A DNA stretch of 64,000 nucleotides from Talpa occidentalis (Eukaryota > Chordata > Mammalia > Eulipotyphla > Talpidae). Position 1 is the first letter of the stretch. The number at the start of each line of letters is the position of its first letter. The notes under the pieces are model-generated. The model saw only the letters and a program-made list of their open reading frames with translations, was not told the DNA's origin and ran no database searches. The stretch spans positions 47,056,699-47,120,698 of the forward strand of contig NW_023601104.1 in the NCBI RefSeq assembly GCF_014898055.3. The letters are read 5' to 3'. Made by a program: the position numbers and the translations under genes. Positions 26,018 to 37,100 of this stretch are shown here, piece after piece.

Positions 26018-26289
26018 TTTTATTTTATTTTATTTTTAAAGATTTATTTATTTATTTATACAAGCACTACAGTCAGAAGTGTGGGAGGGTGAGAGAATTC
26101 ACCAGAGCCAGAGGGGGAGCAGAGCAGGCAGACTGATGAAATACACTGCTGAGGGGAGCAGCGGGCGGCAGGAGAGGTCTGCGCGCCATGTGGGACCCTC
26201 GCCCAGCGGCTGGTGAACGAACCAGCGCTGCAGAGGCTGCGGGCAGCTTCACAACCCAGCACTCAACTGCTGCACTACCGGGGAGGCCC
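26018..26289 (-). mobile_element. tRNA-derived SINE, subfamily A
   Basis: This reverse-oriented SINE has a 14-bp duplication (AATTTCTAATTTTA) at 26004-26017 and 26290-26303. The tail was extended into (TTTTA)n on the plus strand. The head ends with CCGGGGAGGCCC. The B box is damaged (GGTTCGTTCACC on the minus strand). Confidence 0.95.
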
Positions 26290-26334
26290 AATTTCTAATT
26301 TTACTACCACTTTTTGCTTTTTGTTTTAATGTTC

Positions 26335-26626
26335 AAATTATATTATCTTTTTATTGAGGTAATATTTGTTTGTATCATTGCATATGATTTAGGGGTATTG
26401 GTTAAAATCTCTTTAGATATGTTACCACACCATGCCCACCAGAAAAGTACCCACTATCCTTTACCACAGTCCATTTGGTCCCTAACCTCTTTGCACCCTA
26501 CCCCACAGGACCCCTTCTGGGAGCAGCCTCAATTCTCCTGAATTTGACTTTTTTGACCATAAGATCCCACAAGGTTTTCCACTATTAATGAAGCAGGAGA
26601 TGTTAATGTGCTTTTCTTTACAAAAT
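26335..26626 (-). mobile_element. L1 3' UTR fragment, antisense
   Basis: TTTTTATTGAGGTAATATTTG at about 26348 opens a reverse-complement L1 3' end. GATATGTTACCACACCATGCCCACC and a CCCTAACCTCTTTGCACCCTACC stretch follow. The same layout occurs at 57.4 kb. The right end runs up to the SINE at 26637. It is non-coding. Confidence 0.65.
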
Positions 26627-26636
26627 TCAAAATTAG

Positions 26637-26899
26637 GGCCTCCCTGGTGGTGCAAGGGGTTAGGACACAACCTATGAAGATATCTGCAGCCACTGCAGCA
26701 CGAGTTCGATACCTAGCCAGGGAGCTACCCACATGGCGCAGCATACCTCTCCTGACTCGCCCGCTGCTCCCCTGAGCAATGTATTTTGGTCAATCCTCCT
26801 GTTCTGCTCCCCACTCTGTCTCTGGTGAATCATTTCACCCCCCACCTCTGGCCTGTACTCCAGTTCTTGTATGCATAAATAAATAAATCTTTAAAAAAA
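26637..26899 (+). mobile_element. tRNA-derived SINE, older subfamily B
   Basis: This full-length SINE is flanked by TCAAAATTAG at 26627-26636 and 26900-26909. The head has GGGTTAGGACACAACCTATGAAG, and the B box GAGTTCGATACC is slightly changed. Its tail has GCATAAATAAATAAATCTTT. It lies in opposite orientation to the copy at 26018, about 350 bp away. Confidence 0.95.
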
Positions 26900-26909
26900 T
26901 CAAAATTAG

Positions 26910-27585
26910 TTGATTCTCCTAGTCTGAAACATGCTTTAGGATCAGAATTAAGGTCTCCTACCGCTCTCATTTTTTTTTTTTTTTATCTCAATGGGGTATG
27001 TTCTACCATTGCAAATTGGTTGTGACTCAGGAGAAGTCTTTGGAGTCTGCAGGGAAATAGGGAAATGTATTAGCTTGTCTGTTTTAAGAATATACTAGAA
27101 ATTAGAAGTTTAATGGAAGATGGGAGCATAGTTTCTATCAAGGAACCACAGTGAAAAAAATACAAACTTGGTCCATGCCCATTGCCATTATTTAATTCAT
27201 TCAAGGAAATGCTTTCTATTATTTTCAATAAAAGCCAAGTTTTCATACATAGAGAACTGATTTTTAAACACTTTATGAATGCAATAATCATCAATCTCAA
27301 TTAATCAGGTAAAGAATTGATTGTTCTGGAGACTATTGTTTTTGTTTGGAAAAAAAAGAAGTATATTATAATGCTAAATTCTCCTATGAAGTTCCAGAAC
27401 TGATTCTGAATGCAGTATGAAAACTGCTTGAGGAAAAAAATGTCATGCACACATACAAAATGTCTCCTTTCAAAAATACTAATCTATGACTTTATATACT
27501 TATTAAAAATTGGCCAGTGACCAGATTGCAAAATAGTTAACAACAAATAGCCACTTCTTCACACAAGAGTCATTAACAAAGTAAA
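26910..27585. other. Unique DNA, nothing recognised
   Basis: No gene or repeat is recognised apart from a T run near 26972-26984. Confidence 0.45.
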
Positions 27586-27589
27586 TACT

Positions 27590-28130
27590 GCATGTCAGCC
27601 AGCCATTGTGTTAGCTTGGGGATCCAAAGATGATTGATATGTATTTTCAAGAGGATTATAATATAGTGAAGAAAAAGCCATGAAAACAAACAATATCATA
27701 ATGTGATTGATATGGGAGACAACGGTACAGAATATAGGGAGCAGAAAGGAAAGGGAGTGCTTAATAATAATATAATATTTTTACACAGTGTTTTCCATGT
27801 GCCAGACTCATCCTACATAAATTAATTCATTTAATCCTCATAGCAGCTATTATAACGTCAGCATTGTGTGTGAGAAAGAGTCAGGAATATCTGTCTATGA
27901 AATAATATTCAAGAGGAAACATGGTGATGAGTTAGCAAGACATAATTGAATCATAAATAGTACGTCATTAATAGTGAATAAAGTGCTGGGTAAAGAAGGG
28001 GTGGAAGCTGGGGTGAAATAGGAGAGATCTTATATCTATATTTGTATCTATATCTATATCTGAAGGGATCAGGTCATTGAGGGCTCTGGATGACACCAAA
28101 AGGGGGTTAAGATTATCATGTACATAAAGG
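27590..28130 (-). repeat. L2-like and MIR-like remnants, antisense
   Basis: The stretch GGGGATCCAAAGATGATTGATATG...GAGGATTATAATATAGTGAAG (27617-27670) and the later GGGATCAGGTCATTGAGGGCTCTGGATGACACC (28065-28097) fit the reverse complement of L2. A MIR-like CATGTGCCAGACTCATCC...CATTTAATCCTCATAGCAGC piece sits at 27796-27848. All are strongly diverged. A (TATATC)n-like patch lies at 28032-28062. Confidence 0.45.
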
Positions 28131-31100
28131 AGAGCTGTTTGAGAATTCTGAACATTAATCTAAGCTACATACCACCTAACACAGCCAATCACCTAGTTGA
28201 GGTGGCTTTCAAAGACAAGGATAAGAATTAAGGCCTGAAATGATCCATCAAGGTATCAGCAAAATAGTGTAAGCTGCAATGCCTCCAAAACAAATGTTTT
28301 GCTTAAAAGGGCATGCTGAATATCTGGAATCGGCTCTCCCAAGATTGTGAAATAGTCCATTTAATTCTACTAAGAAAACCCTGTTATATAACCTTTGACT
28401 CAGTGTCAGCACTCCACTGAGGACCCTTAACCATGGGAACTAATTCCAGTCAGAACCAAAGCTTCTTTGTACAGTTAAATGAATAAATACATTTGAACCT
28501 AGGTGCTGACTTCTTATCAGTCTGTTGCTAAAATACCAAGAGTCATTTTAATGGGATTTCTAGTTAACGATTTTTTAATCTGTTATAACATTTAAATTAG
28601 ACAAAATTCAGCTGTTTGAGTGCCCTCTGACAATATTTTTTCTCTCAGCTCCATGACTGTTTTATCACTCCATACTCACTTGACCTAATCTGTATCATCC
28701 TTCACTCTAAAATGTTTATACTGTTAAATGAATTTTTAATCTAACTTTTACAGCATTCAATTTCAGTTTCATCAGCCATCCACAGTGTAATATCTAATGT
28801 TTTAAAATAATCTAGACAGTTTAAAAAAACCGGGGGGAGGGGGTAGAATTGCCGTGTTATGAAGCAAATGATTAATTAAAGCAAATTAGATTCTGGCAGC
28901 TCTTGCTATCATTATCATGTGTTCCCCGACTAGACTAATAAATCTTTGTTGAGAATGTGTGCTTTCACAAGGTTCAAGAGTCACCTGGGAAAGGACATTA
29001 TTGACTAATATTTTTGTATTGCTGTTAGTTTTATATTCTATTACCCTATGGAATAACAACTAATATTTTTCAAACATTTAGAGCGGATTCACAAGTCTGA
29101 CTTTGCTCACTATAAAGAGGTAGGTTTGAGAAGGGGAAAAACTCAGCAATTTCTCTGTATATTTGTGTAAATTACAATTAACCAATATAGATAATATGTT
29201 GGCAAATGCTAGGAAATCTAAAATAAACAACACTAGGTGCGCCTGCTGCATAATACTGTCCTCGCTGTGGCACAGTCCCGGGATTTCAGCAGCTGCAAAC
29301 GTTCTCTAAACCACACAGCACAGCTCTCTATTTCAGAGGTTTGCCTTCTTTCCTAGTAACTGGCACTTCCACATTGAGAAAAGTAACAATGCCGAGGCAA
29401 ACAGCTCTCTAAATCCAACCAAATGCTGCTGCCATGCAAACTAGACAGACTTTGTGTTGTTTCTGAAGGCACAGAAGGGAGATATTGACAGCTATTTCAA
29501 GAAAGGGACCACATACTCGCCTTTATTTCGACTGCTCAAAGTGCTGTCACTTATATCAACCTTTAATAATTTTTTCTAAAATCAACTGTTGCATTTTTCA
29601 AACATATACTGTTTATTTCCTCACTCTTAGGTTTTAAAGTATAATTCCTATAATTTTCACATTTGCTTCACTTCAGTTTAGCCAGCTATGTCCTTTTTGC
29701 CCAAATCCAAGCAAATGCCAGTGTAAACTCTAAGCTCAGTTCTCTGTGATATGTAGTCCTTGCAAGTCGCATTGTCTTAAAACTTATCAGGAGAAGGGGC
29801 AGATTTATTAGAAATCTGTGATATTGTGTCAGAAACAAACAACAAAAAAAGTCTTACAGTAATAGCATAAATACCAGGAATAAATTTGCCTTGAGGTTTT
29901 TTAAATAAGGGGGAGGGTGAGAACATAATACCCGAAAGTGAAATTTTAGATTGTAACAAAAAATCACATGATATTAAACATTTATACAGGTGTTGAAACA
30001 ATGTGCTCCATAAAACTCTGGATACAGAGTTTTAAATTAATATTTTCAGGTTTCTATATGTGTTTAACCTCTACCCCCATCCTACCTCTGTTAATTTCCA
30101 CTTCTAAGGAATTAGGATATAGCTATCAAAAAAAACTAAGTAGACATTTAAATATGTACATACAGCATTCTTCCATTTGAAGCTATGATTATGAAGTTAT
30201 GATTATGAAGATTATGAAGTTAGCTATGATTGCCCATCAAAGTAATTTCCTCTACCCGCTACCTCTGTTATCCTTCCACCCTCCATATTTGAACATGTTT
30301 CTCTTTTCTTTGGGTCTCCTTTTTATCTTTCTGCAGCACAGCTTCCTGGTGCCCTGGCAGACTAGAAAATAGCCTACAGTCTTGCTCAGTATGGCGGCAC
30401 ATGCCCATGGCCTGGGTGTTTTTCAGACAGTTTAAAAATGATCCAGTATTGCATGAGTTAAAAAAAATTCCCCCTGGAAAAGCTAATTATTGCATGCAGA
30501 TACTTCTTTGTGTGATCAAGGAGGGGACAATTTAATAGGCTCTGTAATACAACCAAGAACAAAATTGCTTTAAAGGAAGTCTCTTGTTGAGTGACAACTC
30601 TGTTGCCTGAGCCAATTAGGTCCCAATAAAGAGTGTTGAATTGGCTCCTGCTTTCTCATTAATTATGTTCTGTCACAGACATGGGGCTTGATTTAGCAAT
30701 TTTGTATTACATTAAGATACTGAAAGGCCGGGAACAAATGGCTCACTCTGATAATAGGCATTCTCTACACGGTGTGACATTTACTATCCAGCTGTCCGTA
30801 AGGCAGCCTAGCACTTCAGTTCAGGGGTTTATTTGTCATTGCTTCAAAGGGACACTCAGCTTTTCACAAAAAAAGAAACAGAGAGGCTAATAGATAGGAC
30901 AAAATGTACTGCTGATATGCTTTATTAGAGATAGGATGCTAGGGTTTTGCTAACAAGCTCATCCGTTGGGACTCAGCCGAGTTTGCTGCCAATCATCCTA
31001 CACACAAAGGCACACTAGTTAACAAGGAGAAATGAATTACAGACACTTATTCTGCCGGTGGGATCACAAATACACCAATCTGTGAAAGAGGCACAAACTC

Positions 31101-33015
31101 CAGAGACAAACTACATATTTGTCAATAACCTCCTAGAAAGAACCCTAGTAATTCTTTGAAGACCTTTGATTTAGCTTCGCTCTACAATACATGTATAGGA
31201 AATGTTTTCGTTACCATGACATTCTTTCTTTGTTATTTGTACAAATTTTCATCACATTAAAAACAGAAAACTGAGGAGGTCTGCAAATGTTTTAGTAGGT
31301 ATCTATATACTACTTTTCATATCCCACCACAGGGAGCTGCTGCTTTAGTTATTTCATTAAGAAAAACAGAAAATTAAATCTTTAAACTTTAGGTAATCTA
31401 TCAGTGCAATAGGAAATAATCTATAACTCAAAATCTTTCATGTATACCACTAAAAGAACAGGCTAGGAATGATGTGAATACCAAATCCCTCTGGTTAAAT
31501 AACTAGAAGATTTTTTATTATAAATATGTGTACATATGTACCACTGTGTGTATATATATATATATATACACCTCTCTATAAAATCTTTATAGAATATGCA
31601 CATATATACATACATACATGATTTCATAATACATAAGCATGAACCTAAATTAATGTCTCCATATATTAAATATAATCAAACATCTTATACATTCTATTCA
31701 TCAAACTGAGCCAGATCTCCCACTGTAGCATTGATCAACATTTTGCCATTTCTATTATTTAAGCACTCTCTTGCAAACATATCATAGAGAATGGCCTACT
31801 GTTGATTATAAAAAACAGCCACCTCCAACACCAAGCTTACTTACTGACCACATGAGATTAATCAAATCTGAATATGTCATTTGCAGATTAATTACAAAAT
31901 AGCTCTCTAAAATAGTTCCTAGAGACAGTGTACTGTTCACCTGATTGCAGGCTGCATCAATTCACTTAATTTATTCTTCCTACCATCTTGGATTATAGCA
32001 ACTTGAAGATCAACTATGAGAGGTAAAAAAGATAAAAGTAATTTTACCAGACTTCCTTTCCTCAAATAGAAGCTCAAAGAAGATCTGTTAGGCTCAGTTT
32101 CAACTTCAAGGAGAGCCATCAGATCCATCCCTCTATCTCTCCAGCTTTTTACCTTTTCATGAGGCTCACAGCATCCTGTACATATTATTAAAGGTATAAA
32201 AGAAGTATGGTGGCCCCATAATTTCACTTGTTTCCTCAAAAATTCTCCCACTTGGACCCTCTGCCTCTTCCAATCACCTGTTCAGATTCCTCTGAATCTG
32301 AGATCCTAAAAAATCCCCTATCTTTGCTGACCTACTAATAATAATAGGGAAAGAAGATCATGAAGCAGGGATATAGGATGGTTATATGCTCCAATTGATG
32401 TGTAATGCATTCCTTTCTCGCTTTAGTCCTCATAGGCAGAAAAGAATAGGTAAAAAAAAAAACCCTTTAAAGGTATAGTATTTACCTAATGTAATCCCTA
32501 AATATTTTTTCTAGTTTCCAAGAACTATAAAAGAAAATTTTCATAGTGCATGCTCCAAATTCTCTCCTTTATTTTAAAGTAATTCCTTTATAAAATGGAA
32601 GAGGAGGGGAAAAAAAGAATATTATGTGAAAATACAGTGTTGATTTTTTCCCTCTCCACCCCCCCAAGAAAACATCATATACAAAAAAAGCACTTACACA
32701 TTATTTTTCAACATCAATAATACCTATGAATTATATATTTTTAAAAAGCATGTGTTGAACACAGATCTGGTTGAAAGAGCTTAGAATCTAAGGGAACCAT
32801 GAAATACTTTTTTGCTCTCTGAATGAAATATTTTTTGCTCATGTTTCTACTTTAGAAAAGCCTTTGCAATAAATAATATGCATAATAGAGGCAAGAATCA
32901 TTTTATCCTCGCTTAGCAGGAGCTTTATCTTTGCTATTCAGGTACTCTATAAGGTTGAAATCTTTTCAAAAGGCTGAGCCCCCCTCAGGCTGAAGCAAAG
33001 GTATTTATATAGACA
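28131..33015. other. Repeat-poor block, possible regulatory DNA
   Basis: For nearly 5 kb I recognise no SINE, L1, MIR or LTR, only a short (TA)n run. This contrasts with the rest of the window. The parts at about 29230-29560 and 30500-30900 have balanced composition and TAATTA or ATTAATTA homeodomain-type words. Repeat depletion of this kind often accompanies conserved non-coding elements; that is an inference. No open frame here looks real. Confidence 0.3.
31544..31569. repeat. (TG)/(TA)n microsatellite
   Basis: A short GTGTGTA then TATATATATATATATA run. Confidence 0.9.
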
Positions 33016-33019
33016 TTAA

Positions 33020-33190
33020 GTATTTATGCAGCAATTTATATTTTCAAAGCCCTTTGTAACCATTCATTAGTTCATCCAAATAACTTCCTACTGAAGTATG
33101 TGAGTGCTTTGTTTCCCAGGCACAGAGAGTTGGGTTCTGGGAGGTGACTGACACATAGAACAGAGGCCTTAGGTCACACATAAAGAACAA
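33020..33190 (-). repeat. MIR-like remnant, antisense
   Basis: TTTTCAAAGCCCTTTGTAACC, ATTCATTAGTTCATCCAAATAAC and a CCCAGGCACAGAGAGTTGGGTTC-like stretch have the order of a reverse MIR. The match is degenerate. Confidence 0.45.
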
Positions 33191-33659
33191 TTATATTTTA
33201 GAATGGATTTCCTAAAGGGTTTTGTAGAACCTTCTCTTCTTCAAATATTTAAAAATAGGTTGGACCCCTACTGAAATGCTTTAGTTATGACTTTGCTATG
33301 GTTTATCTACAAGCAGAGGAATTGAGCAGATTATTCCAGCATTGCAGCTCTAGCTTTATATACATTCTTGAGAAATTTATGCCTACAGGACAGCTCAGGA
33401 GGAAGCCAGAAATCAGAGGATAAAACTAATATCTTCACCTAGGGGGCTGAGTCTTGCTAACATGAAATATTATGAAGGGACAGTTGAGGGAACTGTGACT
33501 TTAAAGACATTTTCTTGGAAATTCACTCCCACAGCTATGCCAAGGCAGATGTAGAGAGCAGAGCCCAAGCTTACAATTGTGTTCATCTCCAAAGATCCCA
33601 CACTGCATATGCATTAATTTCCTACTAATATGCTGATTCCATCTCTATTTCCTAGCTTA

Positions 33660-34135
33660 ATTACTGCAGTAGTTTGATTCTAAAGATGGACTCCATAATT
33701 CCTTTCTTCCTTCTACGACCATGTGTTTTCTAGCATCTGGGTTGCCTGCAACTGCTTTCATCACTAGACAAGAATTAAGTGGTGGTGTACCAGCAATAGA
33801 CCTTGAAGGGCTGGCGACTTCATCTTCCTCTCTCTTGGAATGCTCCCTCTTGGAGCACTCTTGTATGGAATCCTTGGCCTCCATCTAGGAAGTCCAAGTT
33901 CCGCTGCTAGAAAGAGAGACCACATGGAAAAGGACAGACGCACCAAAATGTGAGTGAAGAAACCACTTTGGATGTGCAGCTCTGTCAAATCTTCTGATGA
34001 CTCCATCCCCCACTGCCATGTGGGTCTCAAATTAGACCACAGCAGACTACTCAATTGCCAGAACTGTGAGATCATAATAAATTGTTGTTGTAAGCCATGA
34101 AGTTATAAAAAGATTGTAAATAGATAACCAGAACA
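33660..34135 (+). mobile_element. MLT1-like MaLR LTR remnant
   Basis: The right end has the diagnostic LTR tail: GCCAGAACTGTGAGATCATAAT, AAATTGTTGTTGTAAGCC and a closing AATAGATAACCAGAACAGCC. The centre has CTTGGCCTCCATCTAGG and GAGAGACCACATGGAAAAGG. These match the general layout of an ancient non-autonomous MaLR (ERVL-related) LTR. No internal retroviral sequence is attached, so it is a solo LTR fossil. The antisense open frame at 33764-34075 is a by-product. Confidence 0.7.
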
Positions 34136-34246
34136 GCCACTGTCAATGTTGACTTCTCCATCTACCTATGTCCTCACAAAACTATGAGAGAAAGTTAGAG
34201 GTTGGTGGAACTAGGCTGAACTAGACAGATAAGGCTTTTGAGAATT

Positions 34247-34770
34247 GGCAACATGGTATAGAAGACTAGAGTTAGTCTTACAAAATGTTGGGCAAGGGCC
34301 TCCCCGGTGGCGCAGCGGTTGAGTGCTGGGTTGTGAAGCTGCCCGCAGCCTCTGCGGCGCCGGTTCGATCCCCGGCTGCTCCCCGGCCACCGGAGGAGGG
34401 TCCCACATGGCGCGCAGACCTCTCCTGCCGCCCGCTGCTCCCCTCAGCAGTGTACTTCGGTCCTTCTGCCTGCTCTGCTCCCCGCTCTGGCTCTGGTGAA
34501 TTCTCTCACCCTCCCACGCTTCTGACTGTACCCAGTACATGTATAAACAAAATAAACAAACAAATAAAATAAATAAATAAAACATGCCTCTATAAAAAAA
34601 AAAAAAGGCAAAAAAAAAAAAATGTTGGGCAAGTTGGTTAACCTCTCCTAGTATCAATTTCATCTGTACAATGGAACTAATGATATTATCTCAAAGTATT
34701 ATGAAGATCTAATAAGCTAAAGGGTGGTAAGCACCTAAGACAGTGTTCAGGCAGATCTTAAATTATTATT
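34247..34770 (+). repeat. MIR SINE split by a young SINE
   Basis: A MIR in plus orientation begins near GCAACATGGTATAGAAGAC, reaches GTTGGGCAAG at 34296, and resumes at 34634 with TTGGTTAACCTCTCCTAGTATC, CATCTGTACAATGGAACTAA and a GGTGGTAAGCACCTAAG tail. The interruption falls at the well-conserved TGGGCAAGT of the MIR core. Confidence 0.75.
34297..34618 (+). mobile_element. tRNA-derived SINE, youngest-looking copy
   Basis: This is a near-consensus subfamily A copy. The A box TGGCGCAGCGG is at 34308-34318 and the B box GGTTCGATCCC at 34362-34372, both perfect Pol III promoter elements. A 15-bp duplication (AAAATGTTGGGCAAG) at 34282-34296 and 34619-34633 has no mismatch. The tail is unusually complex: (AAACA)n, (AAAT)n, then a short unique bit and two A runs. 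A 150-codon antisense open frame across it is a shadow of the GC-rich SINE. Confidence 0.97.
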
Positions 34771-35047
34771 ATTGAAGTGTTATTATCATCATTGCCATCA
34801 TTGTCATTATTAGTACTGCCTAATCATGCTAGACTCCATTTCAAATATCTGATCAACCAGGGCTAATTGGACTGTAAGGAGACCAGTGACCTAATCATTG
34901 CCAGTCAGATTCTTGATACTTTCAAATAGGAAATGAGATTGAGAGAAGTCAATTGGCTTTTGTGTGCAGTTCTAATGAAGAGTATGTAGGGAGGGGGATA
35001 AAAGTGATCCAAATTCAACACTGTGGGCCAAGAACAGTGAAAATCAT

Positions 35048-35049
35048 GA

Positions 35050-35103
<54 letters not shown>

Positions 35104-35109
35104 GAGAGA
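35048..35109. repeat. (GA)n-rich microsatellite
   Basis: A 62-bp purine tract of GA units with regular GACAGA interruptions. The plus-strand frame through it gives an Arg-Glu string, an artefact. Confidence 0.97.
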
Positions 35110-37100
35110 CTTTCCTAGAAACCCCTGTCTTCCCAAGTTCTTTTTCTTGCCTTTACCTGAGAGTCAGTTGTAACCTTTCACTTGGTTATATAAGATTCAC
35201 CTATCTCCTTACAACATGGTCCCCTTTTCTCTTGAGCTAACTTAACTTGGTTCTGTCATACATCCAAAGAATCTAAACAAAAGAAGGATTGCAAGAGGCA
35301 GCTTCAGAAAGAACACTGTCAGTGACCAGAAAGAACACTATCAGAGACCTCCTTACACCAAAAAGCACACAGGATCCAGACTGAATCCACTGAAACAGTA
35401 CCTAAACCTCATATATTCCCTGCTCTCTATCACAAAGGCTATCTTTTTTTCAAATGGCCCAATGGACTCTTTTTTTTTTTTGGTAACATTTATTGAGATA
35501 TAATTTTTATTTAAAATTACTTATTTAAGGGTTTTTAGTATATCACCCTTAAAAGAACCTTCACATCCATTAACTGTCACTTTCTACTTTTCTCCCACCT
35601 CTACATCCCTCTGTCTTAAGCAATCACTATTTTACTCTTGACATTTAATATAAATGGAATTATACAATATGTGGCCTTTTGTGACTGGTTTCTTTCACTT
35701 ATCATAACATTCCAAGGTTATTCCATGTTTTAACATATATCAATACTTCATTTGTTATCATTGATGAATAACTGTATGCATATTTCTCATTTTATTTATC
35801 CACTCATCAGCAAATGAACATTTGGGTTGCTTCCACTTTTTTGGCTATTATGAAAAATGATACTATAAAAACTCCCATACATGTTTTGTGTGGATGTATA
35901 TTTTCACGTCTCTTCAGTATATATCTAGGAATAGAATTGCTGGATCATATGGTAACTCTATTTTTCAAAGTGGAGGCACTATTTTATATTCTCTCCATCA
36001 AAAAATGAGGGTTCAGATTTTTCCCCATCCTTTCCAACATTTGTTATTCTGCTTGTTTTAAATATAACCACATTAAGTTTTATGTATTTCCTTGATGTCT
36101 AATGATGTTGGAATCTATGATCATTTGTACATCTTCTTTGAAGCTATGACTATTCATCTCATTGGCTTATATTTTAATTAGGTTGTTAGTCTTTGGGTTG
36201 TTGAGTTGTACAAATCCTTCATATATTATAGTTATGAATCCCTTATTAAACATAAAATGCGAACATTTTCTCCCAATCATTGGATTGCCTTTTCACTTTC
36301 CTGATGGGATCCTTTTGCCAATATGACATTGTAGTTTTGTTGTAAGTTGAAATGAGAAAAAAAAAAGTGAGCAAAAAAAAAAAAAAACCAACAAAAAAAA
36401 GGTTGTTTAATGTTGATGAAGTTCAATTTATCTATTTTATGGCTCCTTATGCTCATGGTGTCATATTCAAGAAACCATTGACGAAACCAAAATCACAAAT
36501 ATTTACCTATTTTCTTCTATGAGTTTTATAGTTTTAACTCTACATACATATCTTTGATCCTTTTAAGTCCATTTTTTATTTGAAAATGAGGATTCAACTT
36601 CATTCTTTTGTATGTGGTATCCCGTTGTCTCAACATCAGTTTTTGAAAAGACTTTTCTTTGCCACATTGAATTGTTTTGGCATTCTTGTCAAAAACCAAG
36701 TGTATAAATGTCAGTGTTTATTTCTGGATTAATTCTGTTTCACTTATTTACAGGTCTATCCTTATGCCAATATCACATTGTAGTTTTGTTGTAAGTTGAA
36801 AATGAGAAATGTGACTCTTCCAACTTTGATTTTATTTTTCAATAGCAGTTAGCTATTCTAGGTTCCATGACTTTCCATATGAATTTTAGAATCAGTTTGT
36901 CAATTTTTGCAAAGAAATGAACTAGGGTTTGACAGAAAATATGTTAAAATATGTTAAATCTGTAAATCAATTTAGAAAAAAACTGCGGTCTTAACAGCAC
37001 TAAAGCTTCTAGTTGATGAACAGGGGATCACTTTCCATTTATTGAGATCAACTTCAATTTCTTTTAACAAAGTTTTGTGGGCTTAAGAATTTGGTTTTGC

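Noticed and set aside
34297..34380. A tRNA gene, from the perfect A and B boxes
   Set aside because: The sequence does not close as a cloverleaf, continues into the SINE body and has flanking target duplications.
34211..34663. 150-codon minus-strand open frame
   Set aside because: It is the antisense translation of a GC-rich SINE and its tail; the same peptide pattern recurs at every subfamily A copy.
35048..35109. Arg/Glu-rich peptide from the plus frame at 34953-35240
   Set aside because: The repeat peptide is a translation of the (GA)n microsatellite.
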